DNA of 11,957 nucleotides from Actinomycetota bacterium (GCA_013697265.1 JACCXE010000237.1:1-11957); one strand, 5' to 3'. Numbered from the stretch's first letter, positions 1 through 7,785 are shown. Numbers and translations: made by a program. The notes: generated from the letters alone by a model not told the origin.

Positions 1-540
1 GAGCACGGCGGCGGCGATGGAGACGATGTCGGTGACGTTCGGGCTGAGCTTGGCCCACCGCGGCCGGCCGCAACCGGCGGTCGCCTCGATCGCGGCGAAC
101 GCCTTCACCGGGTCGTGCGCGAACATCCGTCGACGGTCCTCGATGTTCGGGCAGCTGAGGTTCACCTCGACAGCGACGACCTCGGGCCCGCATTGCGCCA
201 GCGCGTCGGCTGCTTGCTTGTAGTCCTCGACCGTGAAGCCCCAGATCGAGGCGACGACGCGGGCACCTGCGGCGCGCAATGCGGGCAGGTCGTGTTCGCG
301 CCATGCATCGACGCCCGGGTTCTGGAGGCCGACCGCGTTGATCATCCCGGCGGGGACGGGATGCACGCGCGGCGCCGGATTCCCGGCCCACGGTTTGGCC
401 GACACCGACTTCACCACGACCGCACCAAGGTGCGCTAGGTCGAAGTACGCACCAAGTTCGGCACCGTGGCCCGATGTGCCCGACGCCGTCATCACCGGAT
501 TGGGAAGCACCACCTCGCCGACGTGCGTCGAGAGGTTCAC
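1..540 (-). CDS. pyrD: Class 1 dihydroorotate dehydrogenase PyrD, N-terminal 180 residues (cut by left edge)
   Basis: Oxidises dihydroorotate to orotate with FMN, the fourth step of UMP synthesis, in the cytosol. Reading from GTG at 540 the frame stays open to base 1. Visible are the N-terminal strand with NPVMTASGT (14-22), the FMN-contacting VVKSVSAKPW (42-51) with Lys44, GMINAVGLQNPG (65-76) and the active-site motif NLSCPN (127-132). Its Cys130 is the catalytic base that marks class 1 enzymes, whereas class 2 uses Ser. Lys164 in WAKLSPN also fits FMN binding. The GTG start is chosen because the protein then begins just before the conserved NLSTHVGEVVLPNPV segment. The ATG at 563 is in another frame and stops after eight codons. 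No strong Shine-Dalgarno sequence precedes the GTG, so translational coupling is likely. Class 1B enzymes normally need a PyrK partner, and none lies between carB and pyrD. Class 1 is certain; 1B rather than 1A is inferred from similarity to actinobacterial enzymes. Confidence 0.95.
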   Translation of the reverse strand, partial: MNLSTHVGEVVLPNPVMTASGTSGHGAELGAYFDLAHLGAVVVKSVSAKPWAGNPAPRVHPVPAGMINAVGLQNPGVDAWREHDLPALRAAGARVVASIWGFTVEDYKQAADALAQCGPEVVAVEVNLSCPNIEDRRRMFAHDPVKAFAAIEATAGCGRPRWAKLSPNVTDIVSIAAAVL

Positions 541-563
541 GGACGGTCGCCGTGTTCGCGCAT
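537..563 (-). other. Possible 8-residue coupling mini-cistron between carB and pyrD
   Basis: Directly visible: ATG at 563 overlaps the carB stop (TAATG), has GGAG five bases upstream inside carB, and reads eight codons (MREHGDRP) to a TGA at 539-537. That TGA overlaps the pyrD GTG as GTGA. A ribosome finishing carB could therefore restart here and then restart at pyrD. Inference: this is a coupling device, not a functional peptide. It could also be chance, or the remnant of an earlier pyrD start. Confidence 0.35.
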
Positions 564-3500
564 TAGAACTCCAAGCGCTGTTGGTCGACGGCGTGGTGGT
601 CTTGCAGCGGTGTGACCTGAAGAGGACCGTTTTTCAGCGCGGCGATGCCGAACGCGGCGGCGCGGGCCGCGGCCACGGTGGTGAGACACGGGAGGTTGCG
701 CACGTTCGCGGTGGTGCGGATGTGCTGACCGTCGGAGCGAGGGCCGCGGCCGCGCGGCGTGTTGATCACGAGGTGGATCCGACCCGACTCGATGAGCTCG
801 ACCGCGTCGGCGCCGGTTTCGTCACCGACCTTCGCCACTTCTTCAGTGACGTACACGCCGTGCTCGCGCAGGTGTTTGGCCGTGCCGACAGTGGCGAAGA
901 TGTCGAAGCCGAGTTCGACGAACCTGGCCGCCGTCTCCGCCCCCACCCGCTTGTCGCGGTCGGCCAGCGAGAAGAACACGCCACCCTCGGTCGGCAGGCC
1001 GTTGCCCGCCGCCAGCTGGCTCTTGGCAAAGGCCATGCCGAAGTTCGAGTCGATGCCCATAACCTCGCCGGTGGCGCGCATCTCGGGGCCGAGGATGGTG
1101 TCGACGTCGGGGAACCGGTTGAACGGCAGCACCGCTTCTTTGACCGACACGTGGCCGCCCGTGGCCGGAGGCCGCAGCAAACCTTCGAGGCGCAGCTCGG
1201 CCAGCGTGGCGCCGACCATGATGCGCGCCGCGACCTTGGCCAGCGGCACACCGGTGGCCTTGGCCACGAACGGGACGGTGCGGCTCGCCCGGGGGTTGGC
1301 CTCGATCACGAAGACCTGACCACTCTTCACCGCGTACTGGACGTTGATGAGGCCCTTCACATTGAGCGCCTCGGCGATCTTGTGGGTGTAGTCCTCGATC
1401 ACGTCGACGACGCTGACCGGCAGCGTCGGCGGTGGGATCACGCAAGCGCTGTCGCCCGAATGCACACCAGCCTCTTCGACGTGCTCCATGACGCCGCCGA
1501 TGAGCACCTCGCCGGTTGCGTCGCGCAGTGCGTCGACGTCTACCTCGGTGGCGTCTTCGAGAAAGCGGTCGACGAGCACCGGGCGTTCGGCCGACAGCCC
1601 ACCCTCCTTGCCGAGCGAGCCGAAGCCGGCCAGTTCGACCATGGCGGCCCGCAGGTCTTCGTCGTTGTAGACGATCTGCATGGCCCGGCCGCCGAGTACG
1701 TAGCTCGGTCGGACCAGGGCCGGATAGCCGATGCGGTTCGTTACCGCGAGGGCTTCGTCGATCGTCACGGCGACGCCGCCCGCCGGCTGTGGGATCTCGA
1801 GCCGGGCGCAAAGCGCAGCCCACCGCTCGCGGTCTTCGGCCAGGTCGATCGACTCGGGCGAGGTGCCCAACACGAGGTGGAGCGGCAGCAGACCGGCCAG
1901 CTTCAGCGGCGTCTGGCCCCCGAGGCTCACGATGACGCCCTCGGGTTGCTCGGCGTCGATCACGTTGAGTACGTCCTCTTCGGTGATCGGCTCGAAGTAG
2001 AGGCGATCGGAGGTGTCGTAGTCGGTGGAGACCGTTTCCGGATTGCAGTTGATCATGATTGTTTCGAAGCCCGCGTCGCGCAGCGCGAAGGACGCGTGCA
2101 CACAGCAGTAGTCGAACTCGATGCCTTGGCCGATGCGGTTGGGGCCGCTGCCGAGGATCACGATCTTGCGGCCGTCACTCTCGCGTACCTCGCTCTCGTC
2201 CTCATAGGTCGAGTAGTGGTAGGGCGTGTCGGCATCGAACTCGGCCCCGCAGGTGTCGACGGTCTTGAAGGTGGCGATCACGCCAAGGCCTTCGCGGCGG
2301 CGCCTGATCTCGTTGGCGTCAGCATTCCAGAGATAGGCCAGCTGGGCGTCGCCGAAACCGAGGCGTTTGGCCCGACGCCATAGGGCCCGGGTCATGTTCT
2401 CGAGGCCGGTGGCGGCCAGCACGGCGCGCTCCTCGACGATCGAGAGGATCTGGTCGAGGAACCAGGGGTCGACCATCGTGGTGGCGGCCAGGCGTTCAAC
2501 CGAGATGCCGCGCCGCAGCGCGGCTTCGAGGTGGAAGGCACGGTCGGGAGTGGCGATCGCGGCGCGACGCACGAGTTCGTCGTCGTCGAGTTCGTCGTAG
2601 AGCGACTCACCCGGGTCGCAGTTGAGTCCAAGGCGGCCGTGCTCGAGTGAGCGCATGCCCTTCTGCAACGACTCGGGGAACGTGCGGCCGATCGACATCG
2701 CTTCTCCGACCGACTGCATACGGGTACCGAGCACCGCGACCGAACCCGGCAACTTCTCGAACGCCCAGCGCGGCACCTTCGTGACCACGTAGTCGATCGT
2801 CGGTTCGAAGCTGGCCGGCGTCTTCTTGGTGATGTCGTTCGGGATCTCGTCGAGCGTGTAGCCAACGGCAAGCCGCGCCGCGATCTTGGCGATTGGGAAG
2901 CCGGTGGCCTTCGAAGCCAGCGCCGAAGAGCGCGACACGCGCGGGTTCATCTCGATGACCACGCGGTCGCCGTTGCGAGGGTTCACCGCGAACTGAATGT
3001 TCGACCCGCCCGTCTCGACGCCGATGCGCCGGATGCATGCGAAGGACGCGTCGCGCATCTCTTGGTATTCGACGTCGCTCAGCGTTTGCGCGGGGGCGAC
3101 GGTGATCGAGTCACCCGTGTGCACGCCCATGGGGTCGAGGTTTTCGATCGAGCAGACCACGACGCAGTTGTCGACGCGGTCGCGCATCACCTCGAGTTCG
3201 TATTCCTTCCAACCGGCGATCGACCGCTCGATGAGGATCTCGCGGATCGGCGAGGCGTCGAGGCCTTCGGCGGCGAGGCGGCGCAGCTCGTCTTCGTCAG
3301 CCGCGATGCCCGTGCCTTTGCCCCCGAGGATGAACGACGGCCGGATGATGATCGGAAAGCCAATCGATTCGCCCACCGTCATCGCCTCGTCGAGCGTGTA
3401 GGCGAAGCCCGAAGCGGGAACGGCGAGGTTGATCTCGGTCATCGCGACCTTGAACAGTTCGCGGTTCTCCGCAGTTTGGATCGCGTCGATCGATGCACCG

Positions 3501-3847
3501 ATGAGGCCGTGGGGCACGAGCGACAGCGAACCCATCTCGCTCAAGTTCATTGCCAGGTTCAGCGCGGTCTGTCCGCCCAATGTGGGCAGGATCGCGTCGG
3601 GACGTTCTTTCTCGATGATCGCGGTAAGCACCCGCGGGTCGAGCGGCTCGACGTAGGTGCGATGGGCGAAGTCGGGGTCGGTCATGATCGTGGCCGGATT
3701 CGAGTTGGCCAGAATCACCTTGTAACCCTCGGCCTTGAGCACGCGGCAGGCCTGGGTTCCGGAGTAGTCGAACTCACAGGCCTGGCCGATCACGATCGGG
3801 CCTGATCCGATCACGAGGATGGATTCGATGTCGGTGCGCTTGGGCAT
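563..3847 (-). CDS. carB: Carbamoyl-phosphate synthase large subunit
   Basis: Makes carbamoyl phosphate from bicarbonate, two ATP and the ammonia channelled from CarA, feeding pyrimidine and arginine synthesis. The product is 1094 residues, the usual size. It shows the internal duplication of the family. The carboxy-phosphate half (about 1-400) has GSGPIVIGQACEFDYSG (14-30), the ATP-grasp glycine loop GGKGTG (175-180) and EMNPR (299-303). After an oligomerisation region (about 400-555) comes the carbamoyl-phosphate half, with GSGPNRIGQGIEFDY (566-580), RPSYVLGGR (713-721) and EANPRASR (849-856). A C-terminal MGS-like allosteric domain (about 955-1090) carries GTAKHLREHG and RTTANVRNLPCLTT and would bind effectors such as UMP. 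The ATG start overlaps the carA stop by one base (TAATG), and the stop overlaps the ATG of a mini-frame that leads into pyrD. Nothing essential appears to be missing. Confidence 0.98.
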   Translation of the reverse strand: MPKRTDIESILVIGSGPIVIGQACEFDYSGTQACRVLKAEGYKVILANSNPATIMTDPDFAHRTYVEPLDPRVLTAIIEKERPDAILPTLGGQTALNLAMNLSEMGSLSLVPHGLIGASIDAIQTAENRELFKVAMTEINLAVPASGFAYTLDEAMTVGESIGFPIIIRPSFILGGKGTGIAADEDELRRLAAEGLDASPIREILIERSIAGWKEYELEVMRDRVDNCVVVCSIENLDPMGVHTGDSITVAPAQTLSDVEYQEMRDASFACIRRIGVETGGSNIQFAVNPRNGDRVVIEMNPRVSRSSALASKATGFPIAKIAARLAVGYTLDEIPNDITKKTPASFEPTIDYVVTKVPRWAFEKLPGSVAVLGTRMQSVGEAMSIGRTFPESLQKGMRSLEHGRLGLNCDPGESLYDELDDDELVRRAAIATPDRAFHLEAALRRGISVERLAATTMVDPWFLDQILSIVEERAVLAATGLENMTRALWRRAKRLGFGDAQLAYLWNADANEIRRRREGLGVIATFKTVDTCGAEFDADTPYHYSTYEDESEVRESDGRKIVILGSGPNRIGQGIEFDYCCVHASFALRDAGFETIMINCNPETVSTDYDTSDRLYFEPITEEDVLNVIDAEQPEGVIVSLGGQTPLKLAGLLPLHLVLGTSPESIDLAEDRERWAALCARLEIPQPAGGVAVTIDEALAVTNRIGYPALVRPSYVLGGRAMQIVYNDEDLRAAMVELAGFGSLGKEGGLSAERPVLVDRFLEDATEVDVDALRDATGEVLIGGVMEHVEEAGVHSGDSACVIPPPTLPVSVVDVIEDYTHKIAEALNVKGLINVQYAVKSGQVFVIEANPRASRTVPFVAKATGVPLAKVAARIMVGATLAELRLEGLLRPPATGGHVSVKEAVLPFNRFPDVDTILGPEMRATGEVMGIDSNFGMAFAKSQLAAGNGLPTEGGVFFSLADRDKRVGAETAARFVELGFDIFATVGTAKHLREHGVYVTEEVAKVGDETGADAVELIESGRIHLVINTPRGRGPRSDGQHIRTTANVRNLPCLTTVAAARAAAFGIAALKNGPLQVTPLQDHHAVDQQRLEF

Positions 3848-4926
3848 TACTTGGATCGCTCCATCAAGGCGTCGAAGTCGGCAAAGAGATACGAGGCGTC
3901 ATGCGGGCCGGGCCCCGCTTCGGGGTGGTACTGCACCGAGAACGCCCGCTCGCTTTCGATTCTCAGCCCTTCGATCACCCCGTCGTTCAGGTTGACGTGG
4001 GTGACCTCGGCGCCCGCGATCGAGCCTTCCGTCACTGCGTAGTTGTGGTTCTGGCTGGTGATCTCGACCGCGTTGTCCCGGAGACGGCGGACCGGGTGGT
4101 TGCCGCCGTGGTGGCCGAACGCCAGCTTGTGGGTTGAGCCACCGAGGGCCCGGGCCAGCAGTTGGTGCCCGAGGCAGATGCCGAAGATGGGCACGTTGCC
4201 CAGCAGGCCCTGGATGTTCTCGACCGCGTAGCTCACCGCGGCTGGGTCTCCCGGTCCGTTGGACAGGAACACGCCGTCGGGCGCGCGATCGAGCACCGCT
4301 TCGGCCGGAGTGTTCGCGGGCACGACCATCACCGTGGCGTCGGTGGTCAGGTGACGCAGGATCGTGCGCTTGATGCCGAAGTCGTAGGCGACGATGTGCT
4401 TGGCTCCGCTGCCGACCAAGTACGGCTCCTTGGTACTGACCACACCAGCGAGGTCTTGGTTATCCGTGCCCGACTCGGCCTGCGCGGCGGCGAGCAGCGC
4501 CGCCTGGGCGGCGGTGCCGAAGGCGCCGGGGATCGCGCCGGCGTCGCGGAGGTGGCGGGTGAGCCGACGGGTGTCGATGCCGGCGATACCCGACAGCCCG
4601 GTGTTCTTGAGGAACTGATCGAGGCCGCGCTCGGACCGCCAGCTCGAGGCCCGTCGAGCGAGGTCGCGCACGATGACGCCGCGACAAGCGGGCGCCGGCG
4701 ACTCGTTGTCTGAGGCAGTAACGCCGTAGTTGCCGATGTGTGGATAGGTGAAGGTAACGATCTGTCCGGTGTAGGACGGGTCGGTGATGATCTCCTGGTA
4801 ACCGCTCATCGCGGTGTGGAATACGACCTCGCCCGACGTCGCGCCGCCGACGGGCTGGGCGCCGATCGCCTCGCCTTCGAACACTTCACCGTCACGCAGC
4901 ACGAGCGCAGCTTCGACCACACTCAC
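3847..4926 (-). CDS. carA: Carbamoyl-phosphate synthase small (glutaminase) subunit
   Basis: Hydrolyses glutamine and delivers ammonia to CarB. The 359-residue product has the CarA-specific N-terminal domain (about 1-150; SGYQEIITDPSYTGQIV at 41-57, TYPHIGNYG at 60-68) and a class I glutamine amidotransferase domain (about 176-359). The catalytic triad is visible: Cys251 in GICLGHQ, and His334 and Glu336 in QYHPEAGPGPHD. LSNGPGDP (221-228) forms the oxyanion region and GHHGGNHPV (271-279) is also typical. The start is GTG at 4926, overlapping the pyrC stop as GTGA, with GGAG ten bases upstream inside pyrC. Some actinobacteria have a small membrane-protein gene between pyrC and carA; it is absent here. 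Confidence 0.98.
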   Translation of the reverse strand: MSVVEAALVLRDGEVFEGEAIGAQPVGGATSGEVVFHTAMSGYQEIITDPSYTGQIVTFTYPHIGNYGVTASDNESPAPACRGVIVRDLARRASSWRSERGLDQFLKNTGLSGIAGIDTRRLTRHLRDAGAIPGAFGTAAQAALLAAAQAESGTDNQDLAGVVSTKEPYLVGSGAKHIVAYDFGIKRTILRHLTTDATVMVVPANTPAEAVLDRAPDGVFLSNGPGDPAAVSYAVENIQGLLGNVPIFGICLGHQLLARALGGSTHKLAFGHHGGNHPVRRLRDNAVEITSQNHNYAVTEGSIAGAEVTHVNLNDGVIEGLRIESERAFSVQYHPEAGPGPHDASYLFADFDALMERSK

Positions 4927-6206
4927 TGTTGCGCCACTCCGTCAATCACTACTTGGTCTCCTCGGTTGATGGTGTGTCGGACCTTGCCCCGCAGCTTTCG
5001 CCCGTCGAAGGGCGTGTTGCGGCTTCGACTGGCGAGGGCCCGCGCATCAACGGTCCACTCGGCATTCGGGTCGATGACGCACAGGTTGGCGGCGCCCCCT
5101 TTGGCGATCAGCCCCCCGTGGCGGTCGCTGATCCGGGCGATCTTCGCCGGTTGCCAACTTAAGTAGGCGAGCACCCGCTCGATGGGTAACTCGAGCTCTG
5201 TCAGCGCCAGGCCGAGCGCCGTCTCGAGGCCGAGCATGCCCGGAGGCGCTTGGTCGAAGGGCATCTCTTTCAACTCGGGAGCGTGGGGCGCGTGGTCGGT
5301 GGCGATGGCGTCCACGGTGCCGGCGATGAGCGCGGCCTTTACCGCTTCCACGTCGGCCTCGGTGCGCAGCGGGGGGTTGACCTTGAACGTGGCGTCGTAG
5401 TCGCAACAACACGCGTCGGTGAGCGTGAAGTGGTGCGGGGCCACTTCCGCGGTTACCTGCAACCCTGCGGCGCGAGCTTGGGCGACGGCCGCGAGGGACT
5501 CGGCGGTGGACAGGTGGAGGAAGTGAATCGGCGCTCCGGTAAGCCGGCTCAGCTCGATGTCGCGCAGCACCATCGCCGTCTCGGCCGAGCAGGGCTGGCC
5601 GGGCACACCCAACTTCGCCGACCACGCGCCCTCGTGCATCGCGCCGCCCGCGGCGAGCGAGTTGTCTTCGCAGTGCTGGGCCAGCATCACGCCGATGCCC
5701 TTGGCGTATTCGAGCGCGCGCCGCATCAGTCCCCCGTCTTGCACGCCGCTGCCGTCGTCGGTGAAGATCCGCACGCCGAGCTCGGCCATCTCGGCCATTG
5801 GTGCGAGTTGTTCGCCTCTGCGTCCAAGCGTGATGGCGCCCGACGGCACCACCTCGCAGGCAACCGTAATGGCGTGGTCGAGCACCTCCCGGATCACCGC
5901 GGCGCTGTCCATCGTCGGTTCGGTGTTCGGCATGGCGATGACGGCGGTGTAGCCGCCGAGGGCGGCGGCGCGGGCGCCGGTCTCGATCGTCTCTGCTTCT
6001 TCCCGACCGGGTTGGCGTAGGTGCGTGTGGAGGTCTACGAGGCCCGGTGCGACGACGCAGCCCGACGCGTCGATCACGTTCTTCGCCTCGAGACCGTGGC
6101 CGACTTCGAGGATCTCGCCCCCGCGGATCACGACGTCGGCCACGCGCGTGCCCGATGCGTCGATCACCGTGCCGCCCTTGATGACGGTTTCGACGGTTTT
6201 AGGCAT
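4923..6206 (-). CDS. pyrC: Dihydroorotase (type I, amidohydrolase family)
   Basis: Cyclises carbamoyl aspartate to dihydroorotate, the third pyrimidine step. The 427-residue length is typical of type I bacterial dihydroorotases. The metal ligands are visible: DLHTHLRQPG (59-67) with His60 and His62, Asp150/Asp151 in FTDDGSG, His178 in AQHCED, His231 in FLHLST and Asp304 in ATDHAPH. AMPNTEPT (91-98) is the substrate-binding segment. Asp in the bridging position, in place of carboxylated lysine, fits this subgroup. All ligands are present, so this is a catalytic PyrC and not an inactive PyrC-like partner of PyrB. The ATG at 6206 overlaps the end of pyrB by eight bases and has GGAG six bases upstream, a good ribosome site inside pyrB. 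Confidence 0.98.
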   Translation of the reverse strand: MPKTVETVIKGGTVIDASGTRVADVVIRGGEILEVGHGLEAKNVIDASGCVVAPGLVDLHTHLRQPGREEAETIETGARAAALGGYTAVIAMPNTEPTMDSAAVIREVLDHAITVACEVVPSGAITLGRRGEQLAPMAEMAELGVRIFTDDGSGVQDGGLMRRALEYAKGIGVMLAQHCEDNSLAAGGAMHEGAWSAKLGVPGQPCSAETAMVLRDIELSRLTGAPIHFLHLSTAESLAAVAQARAAGLQVTAEVAPHHFTLTDACCCDYDATFKVNPPLRTEADVEAVKAALIAGTVDAIATDHAPHAPELKEMPFDQAPPGMLGLETALGLALTELELPIERVLAYLSWQPAKIARISDRHGGLIAKGGAANLCVIDPNAEWTVDARALASRSRNTPFDGRKLRGKVRHTINRGDQVVIDGVAQQ

Positions 6207-7119
6207 TCAGGTCTCCGGAGCCGAGCATGAGGAAGAGGACGGCCATGCGTACCGCGACACCGTTCGCGACCTGTTCGGTGATCACGGCGTTCGGTGCGTC
6301 GGCGACGTCCGCCGCGATTTCGACGCCCCGGTTCATCGGGCCCGGGTGCATGATGAGGGCGCCGGGCTTTAGCCGGGCCGCTCGCTTGGCGTCGAGACCG
6401 AACCCGGCCGAGTACTCGCGCAGCGACGGCAGCAGCGCCTGGTCCGTGCGCTCTTGCTGGATGCGTAGGAGGTAGACGACGTCGGCGTCATCGAGCGCAC
6501 CGTCGAGGTTGTGAGTGACCTCCACCGGCCACTCGCCCACCGACGCAGGCAGCAGCGTCGCGGGCGCGACCAGCTTCACCTTGGCCCCGAGGGCAGTGAA
6601 GGCCGCGATGTTGGAACGGGCCACCCGGCTGTGCTTGATGTCGCCGACCACGACGATCTGCTTGCCGTGCAGGTCGCCGAGATGCGTGCGGAGCGTGTAG
6701 CAGTCGAGCAGCGCCTGAGTCGGGTGCTCATGCTGGCCGTCTCCCGCGTTTACGACCTTGGCCCGCGACCAACTCGCTATTTGCGTCGGCACACCGGCGG
6801 ACCTGTGCCGCACCACGAACGCGTCGGCGCCGATGGCTTCAAGCGTCTCGACCGTGTCGCGCAGCGACTCGCCCTTTTTGAGCGACGAGCTCGCGGCCGA
6901 GAACGTCATCACGTCTGCGCCCAGGCGGCGGGCCGCGGTCTCGAAGGACAGCCGGGTACGGGTCGAGTCTTCGAAGAAGCACGACACCACCGTTTTTCCT
7001 CGCAGCGCCTGCACCTTGGGGATCGGGCGGCGGTTGACCTCGGCGAACGTGTCGGTGGTGCGCATCACGTCGTCGATGCCATCGGCGCCGAGTTCGTCGA
7101 TGGTCAGGAGGTGGTTCAT
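6199..7119 (-). CDS. pyrB: Aspartate carbamoyltransferase catalytic subunit
   Basis: Condenses carbamoyl phosphate and aspartate to carbamoyl aspartate, the committed step. From ATG at 7119 the product is 306 residues, the normal size. It shows the carbamoyl-phosphate loop STRTR (52-56), the mobile-loop lysines in SSLKKGES (78-85), HPTQALLD (132-139), the aspartate-domain HSR (163-165), RIQQER (219-224) and HPGPMNRG (258-265). The frame stays open further upstream to 7260, but that extension is an arginine-rich shadow of pyrR. The ATG at 7119 is preferred because it overlaps the pyrR stop as ATGA, follows GGGGAG, and starts just before the conserved helix LTIDELGADGIDDVM. No regulatory pyrI subunit is present, as is usual outside enterobacteria. 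Confidence 0.98.
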   Translation of the reverse strand: MNHLLTIDELGADGIDDVMRTTDTFAEVNRRPIPKVQALRGKTVVSCFFEDSTRTRLSFETAARRLGADVMTFSAASSSLKKGESLRDTVETLEAIGADAFVVRHRSAGVPTQIASWSRAKVVNAGDGQHEHPTQALLDCYTLRTHLGDLHGKQIVVVGDIKHSRVARSNIAAFTALGAKVKLVAPATLLPASVGEWPVEVTHNLDGALDDADVVYLLRIQQERTDQALLPSLREYSAGFGLDAKRAARLKPGALIMHPGPMNRGVEIAADVADAPNAVITEQVANGVAVRMAVLFLMLGSGDLNA

Positions 7120-7691
7120 TTCATCTCCCCGAGGTGAACGCCGTCGTCGCGCACGTCGACAAGTTCGTCGCGGCGCGTGGGCAGGTTCTTGCCGACAAAG
7201 TCGGGCCGGATAGGCACCTCGCGGTGGCCGCGGTCGACCATCACCGCGAGTTGCACGCACTTGGCCCGACCGAAGTCAGCCAGCGCGTTGAGCGCAGCGC
7301 GCACGGTGCGACCGGTGAAGAGCACGTCGTCGACCAACACCACCGTCTTGCCCGTGATGTCGCCGGGGATGTTCGTGGGGGCCTCGGCGATGACGGGGCG
7401 AAGGCCGAAGTCGTCGCGGTAGATCGCCACGTCAAGCGTGCCGGTGGGGACCCCGACGCCCTCGATGCGTTCGAGTTCGGCGGCGATTCGCTCGACGAGC
7501 ATGGCGCCGCCGGTCTGGAGAGCCACCAGCACCACATCGGTCAACCCGTGATTGCGTTCGACGATCTCGTGCGCGATTCGCGTGACAGCGCGGCGCAGAT
7601 CGTCGCCTGACATCACCTGGCTGCGAGAAACAAAAACGGCGGCGCCAGGCGCCACCGTTCGCTCGCGTTCAGCCACTGCGTTCTCCCTCAT
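7116..7691 (-). CDS. pyrR: PyrR, UMP-responsive RNA-binding regulator of the pyr operon
   Basis: PyrR binds a hairpin in pyr mRNA when UMP is plentiful and lowers expression of the operon; many members also have uracil phosphoribosyltransferase activity. The 191-residue product has the type I PRTase fold, with the PRPP-binding motif VVLVDDVLFTGRT (117-129), VALQTGG (56-62), YRDD (91-94), DRGHREVPIRPDFVG (153-167) and the family-specific LPTRRDE (170-176). The length matches mycobacterial PyrR better than the shorter Bacillus protein because of a roughly 20-residue N-terminal extension. The ATG at 7691 is chosen because GAGG lies eight bases upstream. A later ATG (Met27) would still keep the core fold. 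It is the first gene of the operon, and its ribosome site is part of a PyrR-binding hairpin, so autoregulation is expected. Confidence 0.96.
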   Translation of the reverse strand: MRENAVAERERTVAPGAAVFVSRSQVMSGDDLRRAVTRIAHEIVERNHGLTDVVLVALQTGGAMLVERIAAELERIEGVGVPTGTLDVAIYRDDFGLRPVIAEAPTNIPGDITGKTVVLVDDVLFTGRTVRAALNALADFGRAKCVQLAVMVDRGHREVPIRPDFVGKNLPTRRDELVDVRDDGVHLGEMK

Positions 7692-7694
7692 CGT

Positions 7695-7714
7695 GCCGGC
7701 CTCACAGGACCGGC
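7695..7714 (-). promoter_or_regulatory. PyrR-binding hairpin overlapping the pyrR ribosome binding site
   Basis: Read on the minus strand, arms GCCGG and CCGGC enclose UCCUGUGAGG, which matches the PyrR-binding core UCCNGNGAGG exactly. Adding the U-G and C-G pairs gives a seven-base-pair stem and the hexaloop CUGUGA (family form CNGNGA). The GAGG on the 3' side ends eight bases before the pyrR ATG, so it is also the Shine-Dalgarno sequence. Known: in mycobacteria PyrR represses translation through a hairpin placed like this. Inferred: PyrR with UMP hides the ribosome site here, and tight coupling spreads the effect to the whole operon. Confidence 0.88.
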
Positions 7715-7729
7715 TTTACGACTCGCAGG

Positions 7730-7735
7730 ATCTTA
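7730..7735 (-). promoter_or_regulatory. Possible -10 element of the pyr operon promoter (TAAGAT)
   Basis: TAAGAT on the minus strand fits the loose actinobacterial -10 pattern TAnnnT. A start about seven bases downstream would give a leader of roughly 30 nt that begins just before the PyrR hairpin. The position 17 bases upstream (TGCCGT) does not resemble a -35 box, so the call rests on the hexamer and its placement only. Confidence 0.35.
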
Positions 7736-7750
7736 GACGCACAAATACCG

Positions 7751-7780
7751 TGACGGCACGCCTTTAGAGGCCTACCGTCA
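7751..7780. repeat. Interrupted inverted repeat in the divergent pyrR/peptide promoter region
   Basis: TGACGG (7751-7756) pairs with CCGTCA (7775-7780). Inside, after a mostly unpaired 3/3 internal loop, GCCT (7761-7764 region) pairs with AGGC around the loop TTAG. The left arm is also half of a short palindrome, CCGTGACGG (7748-7756). The repeat lies just upstream of the proposed pyr -10 element and ends five bases before the ATG of the small plus-strand gene. It could be a DNA operator shared by both directions, or an RNA hairpin in the peptide mRNA. No regulator can be named. Confidence 0.45.
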
Positions 7781-7785
7781 GGGCC

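Noticed and set aside
537..563. ATG at 563 as the true pyrD start with a frameshift
   Set aside because: A one-base error would be needed. The GTG at 540 already yields a complete, family-like N-terminus, and the GTGA overlap looks natural. Read-level checking would exclude an error.
233..2383. Long plus-strand open frame (716 codons) opposite carB and pyrD
   Set aside because: Its residues are rich in His, Arg, Asp and Gly with no domain, and it is the complement of an unmistakable carB. High-GC genes commonly leave such antisense frames open.
7120..7260. Upstream extension of pyrB to 7260
   Set aside because: The added 47 residues are arginine/proline-rich out-of-frame pyrR sequence. The ATG at 7119 has GGGGAG upstream and gives the normal family length.
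7692..7785. Classical transcription attenuator (antiterminator/terminator pair) in the pyr leader
   Set aside because: The region between the likely promoter and the pyrR ATG is only about 30 bases and contains the PyrR hairpin alone, with no U-tract terminator.
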